Of a DNA stretch of 15,347 bases, positions 1 to 8,489 are shown one piece after another (the stretch's first letter is position 1; each line of letters begins with the position of its first letter). A program made the translations under genes and the position numbers. Origin of the DNA: Bacteroidales bacterium (GTDB taxonomy: Bacteria; Bacteroidota; Bacteroidia; Bacteroidales; VadinHA17). The notes under the pieces were generated by a model. It was not told the DNA's origin. It saw only the letters and a list, made by a program, of their open reading frames with translations, and did no database searches. Location: NCBI GenBank assembly GCA_030692905.1, contig JAUYBT010000188.1:1-15347 (forward strand). Reading direction: 5' to 3'.

Positions 1-588
1 AAGGTCATAAGGATTCAGGAATACATTCCACTGGCTTTTACGGAGAAAATCGATGAGTATCATGAAGAATAATCCAAAGATGATCATCAGCACTGCTGTT
101 CCGTTTCCGTTCCTCACCACAGTTGACAGCATAAAGGCCATAATTCCCAGAAAGAGAACCGGGACCATCACCTGTACCGTCATATTTACAAAACGGAATT
201 TCACGATCAGAACAGAAGATAAAAAGGTAAAAACAAGCATTATCAGGAAAGCAATCACAAAGATCAGGACTATCCTTACTAGCCAGACTTTATATCTGTA
301 GTTCGGTATTCCGAACAGGATCTCGATGGTCCGGGCATCCTGATCATTCTGAATACCGAAGGCTGAAGGATAAAAGACTAGCAGTAGTCCTGAAAAGAGA
401 AACATACCGTAGAGATCATTCATTCTTGAAATATCATTGGAGAAGACATAGATTACTGAAAGACCAAGATAAAACAAGACCGATCCTGCGAGAAACCAAA
501 TAAATTTATTAGCAAAGATTATTCGCAGGTTATAAACAATCATTTTATAGATGAGAGTGGAAATGTTATGTAAGTTGTTCGTTTTCAT
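1..588 (-). CDS. ABC-2 type transporter permease, N-terminal 196 residues (gene runs off left edge)
   Basis: Reading leftwards from an ATG at 588-586, the frame stays open to base 1, giving 196 residues with no stop, so the C-terminus lies outside the window. The start (MKTNNLHN) overlaps the stop of the upstream RND-ABC fusion as ATGA, which supports this start and implies translational coupling. The protein has a short cytoplasmic N-terminus, hydrophobic segments at about residues 28-48, 57-76, 106-130 and 140-155, and another at about 166-181. Between the second and third segments is a cytoplasmic loop reading DARTIEILFGIPNYRYK, the coupling-loop style of ABC-2 permeases of the NatB/GldF type. 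No ectodomain has appeared by residue 196. By position, it is the likely membrane partner of the ATPase domain at the end of the preceding fusion protein. The transported substrate cannot be told. The ABC-2 permease call rests on topology and motif style, not on a profile search. Confidence 0.82.
   Translation of the reverse strand, partial: MKTNNLHNISTLIYKMIVYNLRIIFANKFIWFLAGSVLFYLGLSVIYVFSNDISRMNDLYGMFLFSGLLLVFYPSAFGIQNDQDARTIEILFGIPNYRYKVWLVRIVLIFVIAFLIMLVFTFLSSVLIVKFRFVNMTVQVMVPVLFLGIMAFMLSTVVRNGNGTAVLMIIFGLFFMILIDFLRKSQWNVFLNPYDL
585..588 (-). promoter_or_regulatory. ATGA stop/start overlap (translational coupling)
   Basis: The TGA stop of the RND-ABC fusion (587-585) and the ATG of the downstream ABC-2 permease (588-586) share the four bases ATGA on the minus strand. 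Such overlaps usually mean that the downstream gene is translated by re-initiating ribosomes, which keeps the two products in step. This fits the idea that the fused ATPase domain and this permease work together. Confidence 0.8.
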
Positions 589-3500
589 TTATGTACTGTT
601 ACATTATTTTCAGAACCCGGATAATCTTTCCTTCTTAAAAGCCACAGGTAAGCATCTTCGAGGTTAGGACTTGCATTGGCAGCTCCTTCCCATGGCGAAA
701 ACTCCGAAATAACCCTCACCCTAACATTGTCGCCTTCCGACATATGATGCACAACAAGGTACTTTTCGACAAAGGTTCCAAAATCTTTAGCCGGAATATT
801 AAACTGCCATACATGTCCTTCAGCCTCTTTTGTCATGTCGATAGGTTTTCCAAAGTATCTGAGTTTACCTTTATTAAGTACTGCAACCTGGTTACAGGAG
901 CTTGAAATATCTTCAATGATATGAGTTGAAAATATTACTACTCTTTCGCGACTGAGTTCAACCAGAAGATTTCTGAACCTGATACGTTCTCTTGGGTCGA
1001 GACCGGCGGTAGGCTCGTCAACAACAAGGATACGAGGAAGGTGTAACAGTATCTGAGCAATTCCCATCCTTTGTTTCATCCCTCCGGAATAGGACCCGAT
1101 CTTATCATGTCTGCGGTCTTCCATGTGAACTGCATTCAGGACATAAGTAACTCTCTCTTCCCTGGTCTTTACATCAATAATATTTTTCAGCATGGCCTGA
1201 TAATGAAGATATTCATGAGCTGTCATATTCTCATAGCTGCCGAATTCCTGTGGAAGGTAACCTATAAGTCCCTGAAGCTCTTCCCTCATCTTCTGAGTGT
1301 CGAGCCCATTGATCCAGACCTTGCCATAACTCTGTTCAAGGATCCCGCAGATTATTCTCATGAGTGTTGTTTTTCCTGCCCCGTTTGGACCAAGTAATCC
1401 GAACATTCCATTACCAATGTTGAGAGAAACACAACTTAATGCTTTAAATGGTTTCTTCTTCTTACCAATAAGCGGAACTGCTGCAACAATCTTATAAACA
1501 GTCTTCCTCAATCCTTTAAACCTCCCCTCAAGACGGTAGATATCAATATTTTCCCTGGTCAGTTTTTGGCCGGTTTTATAAATGAACAGGCCGGTAAACC
1601 AGAGGAATCCAAGCATGAGAACAACCACAAGGTTTTCCCATTTATGCTGGAACCAGATCAGGTTAAGAAGTGGGATGATCCAGAAAATTACAAAATCGAT
1701 GATCCCTGTTATTTTTTTGAGCCATCTTTTTTCTCCGTTTGCAGTCAGGTTTGTAAAGAGTTCATTGAAGGTTGTCCAGACTCCTGACAGGAAGAACCAG
1801 GTCCCCATGCTGAATATGAAAATCCAGAATCCCTTATCGAGGAAGAAATAAGTGAAATAGATAATGAAGCCCAGCAAAGGTGCCTGCCACATTATCTGGC
1901 TCATATCCTTCCATGAATTGTACTGGTTTTCAAGGCCTAACCGTTTCCTGATCCTGGCACCTGCTTTCCATTCTCTGGCCCAGCGGTTTTCCCTTTCATA
2001 GATTTTTACCAGGCTCTGAACATAAATGTTAATATTTTCATCAAGGGAGATAACAGTTTCTCTGGCTTTCCTCAGACTGTTCATTATAAACCAGGTACCT
2101 GCCGGGACTAAAATCAGTACCAGTATTGTTGTAATCAGTTTCCAGATAAATTTATCTATATAGCTGTAAATAAGGAATATCATTACAGTAAAAATAATGA
2201 ACTGAATAATTTTATTTTTCCAGCCCAATGAATAGAACCATTTTAATGCAGTTTCAAGCCCGATATAAAAAGTTGGAATGAAAACTAAAGTAAGAAGGGT
2301 GCTGAGGGTTAATCCGCCAATGACTGTAATTGCGAATGTAGCTCCTATTGCAGAAACATACTCAGCCTGGCCCATAGCAAGCGGGACCATTGCTATAATA
2401 GTTGTTGATGCCGTTATAAGAATAGGACGAAACCTTGCAACACCGGCTGTCATTAGCGCTCTCTGAACCCTGTTCCCTCTCTTTCGCAAAATATTGGCAT
2501 AATCAATCAGGATGATCCCATTATTGACTACAACACCGAGCAGGATCAGAAAACCTGTAAGAGTATTTAAATTCAGAAGTGAATTGCCGGTAAGAATCAA
2601 TGCAATAAGAGATCCAAGAGCAGCAAGAGGAATGCTGAACATCAGAACTACCGGAGTTGCAAGTGATTCAAAAACAGCAGCAAGGATCATGTATATAAGA
2701 AGAAATGCAATCCCGATAACGTAATAGATGTCTATCAGAGGATTTTCCTCATGTACGACCTCAACAGCAATCCCTGACGGGATATTCAGTCCGGCAACTA
2801 TTGATTCAATTTCAATTCTGGCGCCTTCAAGAAGATCTTTAGAGTTTCTGATTTCTTCATTGAAATTATAAGTCACCGTTACTCTTTTCTCCTGATTCTC
2901 CCTGTGAATGTTTCCCATACCGGATGAGAAGACTATTTTAGAAAGCTCTTCCATCTCCATTATAGACCCATTACTTCCGCTTACCTCAAGATGTTTGAGA
3001 TCATCAATAGTTTTATTCTGGTTCTGTTTTATCAGACTGTCCTCCTCAGCATATTTGATCATAATATCATAGCTTTCGGTGCCCTGTTTGAAAGTGGCTC
3101 CGGAAGAATATTCACGTCCAAAAGTTGATAGGGCAGATGAGAGGTTACCGAGAGTGAAGTTATTTCTTCCCATATAATCCATATCGAATAAGAGATGTAC
3201 TTCCGGTTTATTATCCTGAACATTGATATTCGAACTGTTAATTGTTGAAAGATCATCGACATACGATTTAATATCGTCTGCCAGGTTTTTCATCTGACCG
3301 AAATTCTGTCCTTTAATTATTACACTTTCCCTTGTTGATCCGATTCCCAGCAGGCTCATAAAACCTAAACCAGGATTGTTCGTTTGGCCACCACCGGTTG
3401 AAACCTCATCCATGTTTATTTCGGCAGCAGAAATATTCTTTGTCTTTTCCGAAATATCATTTTTAATTTCAGGAAGGGTTCGCTTGCTGATTTTATCCCA

Positions 3501-5330
3501 CTCTTTTGAAAGATTGATTGTAACTGTTGCCTGTTCTTCTTGAATCCGGCTTACTATATCTTCTTTTTCCGGAAGGGATGCCAGCCTCGATTCAATTTCT
3601 GCAACAACCGCATCAGTTTTTTCAAGTGTTGAGCCACCGGGCATAGTAACAGTCAGTCTGAAGTCAGGTGTATTGACCTCCTGTGTTGTACTGATACTTA
3701 ATGCAATACTGATTAGCAGTGCAGCAAAGAAAATAACAAGTGTGCCAATAATAGTTGAAGCAGGGTTTCTCATACTTGCCTTTAATACAAGATGATAGGC
3801 TTGAATGAGTCTATTGTGTAAGGATAGCTTTTTAAAAATTTCTGAATTGCTGTCCGATGATCGGGTGAGAATAAAGTAAGTTGCCATGGGGATGAACAGC
3901 AATGCAACTGTGAAAGAAATAACAAGAGTAGAAATGATAGATACACCTATGTTTTTACCAACTATGTTTATCAGGTAATTGTCTGAGAAGATGAAAGGAA
4001 GGAACACAACTATAGTTGTAAGTGTTGCCGCGAATATTGATCTCCATACCTCAGTAGTGCCCTGTTTGACAGCTGTTTCGGGGTCCTTACCCTGGCCAGC
4101 CAGGCGGTAAATATTCTCAAGAACCACCACTGAATTATCGACGAGCATCCCTATGGCAAGAGCCATCCCTACAAGGGTCAGGCTGTTAATGGTAATATCG
4201 AAAGCGTAGAAAAAATTGAAAGCAGCATAAACTGAAACCGGAATTGAAACTGCAATGATGGTTACCAGACGGATATTTCTCAGGAAGAACCATAGTATCA
4301 TAACAGCCAGCAATCCTCCTGTAATTGCCAGGTTAATGATCTGATTAATATTCTTCTCCATTATTTCAGCAGTGTTGGTCTGAACAACAATCTCCACTCC
4401 TGATGGTTTTAGTTTTTTGTTCAGTTCATTAACCTGATCAATAGCATCATGTGATAGATCTATCAGGTTTGCCTGGTTGTCATTTACAAGAGAGATGGTA
4501 ACTGCATCGAGTCCGTTAACCCTGCTGTAAGAGCTATGTTCTTTTACCCCGAAAAAAATCTCAGCTACATCCCGTAATAAAACCGGTCCATTAGTTTTAA
4601 CAATTATATTGCCAATTTCGTTAACATCGGTATATTCGGAGGTTACGTTGACAAATAATTCATTGCTTCCATCAACTACCTTACCGGCAAATGTCTTGCT
4701 AACACCATTATTGTTGAGCAAATTTCTTATTTGATTAATGGAGATGCCATTAGCTTTACAAGCTTTTTCATTCAGTTGAACTTCAATTGAATTCTCCTGG
4801 CCACCAGAAACCTCAACTCCGGCAATCCCGTCAATGTTTTCAAAATCGGGTTTTATCTCCCTGTCGGCAATATTTCTGATCCTGTCTGTTCCTCCTTCGC
4901 CTCTTACCTGAAGCTCCATGAACTGGTTAGTCTGTTGCTGTAGATCAATCTTAATGACATTAATAATAAATTCAGTGGGGACTGAACTCTTGACGATATC
5001 AATTTTTTCCTGGAGTTTTAGATTAGCATATTTCAGATCGGCATTCTGATTATAATAAATCATTATGGTTCCGCTCCTTGAAGAAATATTTGATTCGATC
5101 TTTTCAATGCCTTCAAGAGTGCCTATTGCACCTTCAATTGGTACAATTGCCTGTGTTTCAATATACGAAGGATCCATTTCAAGGGGTGTACCTACCTGCA
5201 CTATCAGAAATGGCAGCTGTGCATTGGGGAATAGCTCAACAGAAAGCTTTTTGTACGATACATAGCCAAGCATTGTCAGTCCAATGAAGAGCATGCTGAT
5301 AAGAATTCTTCTTTTTAAAATAAAGTCCAT
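585..5330 (-). CDS. RND efflux permease fused to a six-helix membrane region and a C-terminal ABC ATPase
   Basis: This is one uninterrupted frame of 1581 residues. Residues 1 to about 1033 form a full-length HAE-1/AcrB-like RND permease: TM1 near the N-terminus, then the SVELFPNAQLP segment, porter domains, a TM4 motif GMLVDNSVVVLENI (Asp398, Asn399), a TM10 motif VVVNNGIILID (Asn936-Asn937), and TM12 ending at FIPTFYIGLE near 1026. RND proteins normally stop about here. Instead there are six further hydrophobic helices (about 1041-1251) and then a complete ABC ATPase (about 1294-1581). The ATPase has Walker A GPNGAGKT at 1314-1321, Q-loop Gln1361 (GYLPQEFG), signature SGGMKQR at 1415-1421, Walker B ILVVDEP with Asp1438 and Glu1439, a D-loop GLD and H-loop His1470. 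All catalytic positions look intact. An even number of added helices puts the ATPase in the cytoplasm, as required. The start at 5330 matches the normal RND N-terminus and lies 28 bp after the preceding RND gene. RND transport is known to be proton-driven. Whether ATP hydrolysis drives the RND part or the downstream permease is open. Confidence 0.9.
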   Translation of the reverse strand: MDFILKRRILISMLFIGLTMLGYVSYKKLSVELFPNAQLPFLIVQVGTPLEMDPSYIETQAIVPIEGAIGTLEGIEKIESNISSRSGTIMIYYNQNADLKYANLKLQEKIDIVKSSVPTEFIINVIKIDLQQQTNQFMELQVRGEGGTDRIRNIADREIKPDFENIDGIAGVEVSGGQENSIEVQLNEKACKANGISINQIRNLLNNNGVSKTFAGKVVDGSNELFVNVTSEYTDVNEIGNIIVKTNGPVLLRDVAEIFFGVKEHSSYSRVNGLDAVTISLVNDNQANLIDLSHDAIDQVNELNKKLKPSGVEIVVQTNTAEIMEKNINQIINLAITGGLLAVMILWFFLRNIRLVTIIAVSIPVSVYAAFNFFYAFDITINSLTLVGMALAIGMLVDNSVVVLENIYRLAGQGKDPETAVKQGTTEVWRSIFAATLTTIVVFLPFIFSDNYLINIVGKNIGVSIISTLVISFTVALLFIPMATYFILTRSSDSNSEIFKKLSLHNRLIQAYHLVLKASMRNPASTIIGTLVIFFAALLISIALSISTTQEVNTPDFRLTVTMPGGSTLEKTDAVVAEIESRLASLPEKEDIVSRIQEEQATVTINLSKEWDKISKRTLPEIKNDISEKTKNISAAEINMDEVSTGGGQTNNPGLGFMSLLGIGSTRESVIIKGQNFGQMKNLADDIKSYVDDLSTINSSNINVQDNKPEVHLLFDMDYMGRNNFTLGNLSSALSTFGREYSSGATFKQGTESYDIMIKYAEEDSLIKQNQNKTIDDLKHLEVSGSNGSIMEMEELSKIVFSSGMGNIHRENQEKRVTVTYNFNEEIRNSKDLLEGARIEIESIVAGLNIPSGIAVEVVHEENPLIDIYYVIGIAFLLIYMILAAVFESLATPVVLMFSIPLAALGSLIALILTGNSLLNLNTLTGFLILLGVVVNNGIILIDYANILRKRGNRVQRALMTAGVARFRPILITASTTIIAMVPLAMGQAEYVSAIGATFAITVIGGLTLSTLLTLVFIPTFYIGLETALKWFYSLGWKNKIIQFIIFTVMIFLIYSYIDKFIWKLITTILVLILVPAGTWFIMNSLRKARETVISLDENINIYVQSLVKIYERENRWAREWKAGARIRKRLGLENQYNSWKDMSQIMWQAPLLGFIIYFTYFFLDKGFWIFIFSMGTWFFLSGVWTTFNELFTNLTANGEKRWLKKITGIIDFVIFWIIPLLNLIWFQHKWENLVVVLMLGFLWFTGLFIYKTGQKLTRENIDIYRLEGRFKGLRKTVYKIVAAVPLIGKKKKPFKALSCVSLNIGNGMFGLLGPNGAGKTTLMRIICGILEQSYGKVWINGLDTQKMREELQGLIGYLPQEFGSYENMTAHEYLHYQAMLKNIIDVKTREERVTYVLNAVHMEDRRHDKIGSYSGGMKQRMGIAQILLHLPRILVVDEPTAGLDPRERIRFRNLLVELSRERVVIFSTHIIEDISSSCNQVAVLNKGKLRYFGKPIDMTKEAEGHVWQFNIPAKDFGTFVEKYLVVHHMSEGDNVRVRVISEFSPWEGAANASPNLEDAYLWLLRRKDYPGSENNVTVHK
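588..1451 (-). other. C-terminal ABC ATPase domain of the fusion protein
   Basis: Residues about 1294-1581 of the fusion encode a full NatA/CcmA-like nucleotide-binding domain, with about 90 residues of C-terminal extension after the H-loop. The extension contains AEGHVWQFNI and ends with an acidic PNLEDAYLWLL segment. The free-standing ATPase at the right edge has the same two landmarks (AEGHVFKLNL, PNIEHAYVYY), and both share DPxERIRFRN after Walker B. There is no Met codon between residue 1239, inside the last added helix, and residue 1309, inside the domain. A separately started, complete ATPase is therefore unlikely from ATG, and the domain is probably made only as part of the fusion. 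Confidence 0.88.
1578..2210 (-). other. Six-helix membrane connector between RND and ABC domains
   Basis: Residues about 1041-1251 of the fusion hold six hydrophobic segments: roughly 1041-1058, 1063-1083, 1147-1164, 1168-1185, 1208-1227 and 1233-1251. They form three tight hairpins with turns of only three to five residues on the periplasmic side. The connecting stretches 1084-1146, 1186-1207 and 1252-1293 are long and basic, which fits a cytoplasmic location by the positive-inside rule. The region is rich in Trp and Phe. Hairpins 1 and 2 share DK followed by an aromatic and Trp at the turn, and GTWF in the second helix. Hairpin 3 has a weaker version (HKW, then GFLWF). I do not recognise this region as any named family. 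Confidence 0.75.
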
Positions 5331-5358
5331 TTTCTATCTAATAAGAAAATTATCAGGC

Positions 5359-8300
5359 TTATACAGTTACTTTATTTGCACCTGTCAACCAATTGCTGAA
5401 ACTATCGAATACCCAGTATACACATGGGATTACAACAAGTGTAAGCAGGGTAGAAGATACCAATCCTCCGATAACAGCCAGGGCCATCGGAGCTCTGAGA
5501 GAAGCGCTATCTCCAATTCCTATTGTCAGGGGAAGGAGTGCAAGGATGGTAGTCATACTGGTCATCAATATTGGTCTGATTCTCTGTGTACCGGCGAGAA
5601 CTATTGCTTCTTTTTTTCGCATTCCGGTTTCTCTCAGCTGATTAATCCGGTCGATCAGCAGGATTGCGTTGTTTACAGCTATACCTCCAAGCATTATTAT
5701 TCCTATATAGGCCATCATATTCAGAGTTTCACCCAACAAAAAGAATGTCAAGACTGTACCAACACCTGCCAGGGGAATAGTAAGCATTATCACAAACGGC
5801 TGTATAACAGACTCAAATTGAGCTGCCAGCACCATGAAAACAAGAATCAGTGAAAGCATAAGTGCGAAAGAAAGGTTCGACATGGATTCTTTCCGCTTTA
5901 GTTCCTCCCCGGTAAACTCCATCTTATAATCCACCGGTAATATTACTGCTTTCAGTGATGCCTCTGCATTTTTTACAACCTGATCGAAAGCCGATTTTCC
6001 ACTTACCATGGCATAGATATAGCATGTCCTTGTCTGGTTCCTTCTTGTGATCTCCCGGGGACTGACAATTGTTTTTATAACCGCGAGTTCGCTCAGAGGT
6101 ACTTTAACACTACCGGCAGTAATCAGAAGGTCGCGCAGCTGATGAAGTGAAAGATCACCAAGCTTAATGGTAATATCTTTCATTTCGCCGTCTTTTTCAA
6201 AACTTCCTGCTGCAGAACCTGACAAATAGCTTTTTATCTGGTTAATTACGTTTTCTACTGTAACACTATAATAACTGGTTTTAAACCTGTCAATGGCCAC
6301 TTCCACCTCCGGAGTACCTTCATCCAGAGAGGTTGTAATGTTGTAGAGGCCGGGGTTATTCATCAGAATGGCTTTGGATTCATTCACTATTCTCTCCAGT
6401 TCGTTGTAGTCTTTACCTGATACCTCAAGTGAAAACGGAGCTGCCTCTGTCCCAAGTGATGACTGAAGGGCAGTCTCTTCTCTGGTAAAGTTGATTTCAA
6501 TGTCCGGAATAGTTTTCAGGTAATTTCCAATAAGCGAGATTGCTTCTTCTGTTCTGGAGGCAAAATCATCGGTAAGAATCACCTTGAGAGAGGCGGTGTT
6601 TTCACCTTTTGTTCCAGAAGTCTGGTTCAATGAGGATGTATTATCAGCACCTGCCTGGCAATAAATCATTTTTACCTTATCTCCCAGTAGTTCCTTTATA
6701 ATCTCCTCAGTTTTAGAAGCTGTGCTCTCAGTACGTAAAAGACTGGTCCCCTCCGGAAGTTTAAGATCCACAGTAAATTCAGCGGATTCCGATTTTGGCA
6801 TGAATTCGCTTCCAAGCTGTGGTATAAGCAACCCTGATGCTACCATCAGCAGAACAGATAATAGGATGACGAGTTTTCTCTTTTCAATTGTGTTTCTAAG
6901 AAATTTTTCATACCATTTGAAACGAAGAGGAGGGGTCATATCAACCTTTTTCTTTTTATCGGAGAACAATGTTGATACCAGCATAGGGATCACAAGCATA
7001 GCAACAACCAAAGATGAAATAAGGGAAAACGCCACAGTCCAGGCCTGATCCTTAAACATCTCTCCTGAAGCTCCGTGCAGGTAAACTATTGGAAGAAAAA
7101 CAACAATTGTAGTCACCGTTGATGCAGCTATTGCACCTCCAACCTCTCCTGTGCCTCTGATGACAGCCTCCTTTAACGGCACACCTTCTTCACGGAGACG
7201 GGTAATATTTTCAAGAACAACAATAGCATTGTCGACAAGCATTCCCGCACCCAGTGCCAGCCCCCCGAGAGTCATAATGTTAAGGGTGAGATGGTTAAAA
7301 TACATCAGGTTGAATGTCGCAATTATTGAAATAGGAATCGCGACACTGATGACCAGTGTTGTCCCTATTCTTCTGAGGAAAATGTAAAGGATAAACACAG
7401 CCAGAAGAATCCCTATAATCAGAGTATTTTGCACTTCCCCGATTGCATTATGAATGTATGCTCCCTGATCCTGCACTCTTATAAATTCATAACCTGGTAA
7501 GGCTTTTTCAAGTTCGGCTATAGCTGTTTCAAGACTCTTTACAGCATCAACAGTATTGAATTTTGGCTCTTTATAGATCGATAAACCTATGCATCGTTCA
7601 CCATTGATTGTCACGATATTTTCAGGATCCTTATTTGCAAATTTTATTGTGGCAACATCCCGCAGATAAACAGGTACTCTTCCTGAAACTGATGCGGATG
7701 TTGAACTCTGGCTTGCTGCTGTACCGGTTGAAGCTGATTGTTTAAACCCTACCACTATACTTTCAAGATCATCAATATCTTCAAGAACACTTACTCCCTT
7801 CACAACATATTTAAGTCCCATATCCACTATTGATCCGCCTGATACATTCCTGTTATAATTATTGATCTGGGCGGCGATGGCATCTGATGTGAGACCGAAT
7901 GATTCGAGTACATATTTATTTGTTTCAATAACGACTTCACTTTCCTCTATTCCGGTGAGTTTAACATCAGCAACTCCTTCAATCCTGACCAACTCGTTCC
8001 TGATGTAGTTTTCAGCTACTTTCCTGAGTTCATCCATGTTGGTGATGCTGGCATTTTTCAAACCAACTATCATTACGGGGGCGGCATTCGGATCGTACTG
8101 GGAAATAGTAAAATCCTCAAGGCCTGAAGACTGACTGAAGGAGTTTAGTTCTTTCTGAAGATCAAGAAAGGCTTCATCCATGTCCTTGTTCCAGTCGTAT
8201 TCAACTGTAATGGTTGCAGTACCGACCTGTGAGACTGATGATACCTGTACAACATCGCTTTGACGCATTGAAAGTGATTCGATCTGATCGACATAGTTTT

Positions 8301-8484
8301 TCTCTATCTCTTCAGGTGGTTTTTCGCCTGCTTTCAGCTCAATATAGATCTTAGGAGTGTTCAGGTCAGGGAACAGATCGGTTCCCAGTTTACCGAAAGA
8401 GATAAACCCCAGAAGAACTATCCCCAGCACAAGCATTAAAACTGTAACGGGGTATTTTACAGCAAATCGGGCAATCCTGTTCAT
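5359..8484 (-). CDS. RND family efflux permease (AcrB/HAE-1-like)
   Basis: The protein has 1041 residues, the usual length for an inner-membrane RND exporter. TM1 is at about 11-29, followed by the conserved GTDLFPDLNTPKIYI segment and the first periplasmic loop. TM2-TM6 start near 350 and include the TM4 motif GMLVDNAIVVLENI (Asp418). The second periplasmic loop follows, then TM8-TM12, where TM10 carries GGIAVNNAILLID (Asn938-Asn939). The TM4 Asp is the family's proton-relay residue. The TM10 Lys of Escherichia coli AcrB is replaced by Asn, as in many SwrC/CzcA-like relatives. A Ser/Thr/Ala-rich insert lies at about 250-269 in the porter domain, just before GRVPVYLRDVA. The ATG at 8484 is 5 bp after the adaptor gene's stop, so the two are tightly coupled. 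The next gene encodes a second RND permease, an arrangement like MdtB/MdtC, so a mixed trimer is possible. The substrate is unknown; a drug or lipid-like molecule is more likely than a metal, but this is not proven. Confidence 0.93.
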   Translation of the reverse strand: MNRIARFAVKYPVTVLMLVLGIVLLGFISFGKLGTDLFPDLNTPKIYIELKAGEKPPEEIEKNYVDQIESLSMRQSDVVQVSSVSQVGTATITVEYDWNKDMDEAFLDLQKELNSFSQSSGLEDFTISQYDPNAAPVMIVGLKNASITNMDELRKVAENYIRNELVRIEGVADVKLTGIEESEVVIETNKYVLESFGLTSDAIAAQINNYNRNVSGGSIVDMGLKYVVKGVSVLEDIDDLESIVVGFKQSASTGTAASQSSTSASVSGRVPVYLRDVATIKFANKDPENIVTINGERCIGLSIYKEPKFNTVDAVKSLETAIAELEKALPGYEFIRVQDQGAYIHNAIGEVQNTLIIGILLAVFILYIFLRRIGTTLVISVAIPISIIATFNLMYFNHLTLNIMTLGGLALGAGMLVDNAIVVLENITRLREEGVPLKEAVIRGTGEVGGAIAASTVTTIVVFLPIVYLHGASGEMFKDQAWTVAFSLISSLVVAMLVIPMLVSTLFSDKKKKVDMTPPLRFKWYEKFLRNTIEKRKLVILLSVLLMVASGLLIPQLGSEFMPKSESAEFTVDLKLPEGTSLLRTESTASKTEEIIKELLGDKVKMIYCQAGADNTSSLNQTSGTKGENTASLKVILTDDFASRTEEAISLIGNYLKTIPDIEINFTREETALQSSLGTEAAPFSLEVSGKDYNELERIVNESKAILMNNPGLYNITTSLDEGTPEVEVAIDRFKTSYYSVTVENVINQIKSYLSGSAAGSFEKDGEMKDITIKLGDLSLHQLRDLLITAGSVKVPLSELAVIKTIVSPREITRRNQTRTCYIYAMVSGKSAFDQVVKNAEASLKAVILPVDYKMEFTGEELKRKESMSNLSFALMLSLILVFMVLAAQFESVIQPFVIMLTIPLAGVGTVLTFFLLGETLNMMAYIGIIMLGGIAVNNAILLIDRINQLRETGMRKKEAIVLAGTQRIRPILMTSMTTILALLPLTIGIGDSASLRAPMALAVIGGLVSSTLLTLVVIPCVYWVFDSFSNWLTGANKVTV

Positions 8485-8489
8485 GTCAG

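Noticed and set aside
1451..2230. Frameshift or assembly join making an artificial RND-ABC fusion
   Set aside because: The frame is continuous, codon use does not change across the junction, and the linker forms a plausible even-numbered membrane region with basic cytoplasmic loops. I cannot rule out an assembly error without reads.
2512..2724. Plus-strand frame opposite the RND TM9-TM10 region
   Set aside because: It is wholly antisense to conserved RND coding sequence and has no family features.
5284..5853. 189-codon plus-strand frame opposite the RND genes
   Set aside because: It lies antisense to the conserved C-terminus of one RND gene and the start of the next. The predicted product is rich in Cys, His, Gln and Ser and matches no family I recognise. 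It is a shadow frame.
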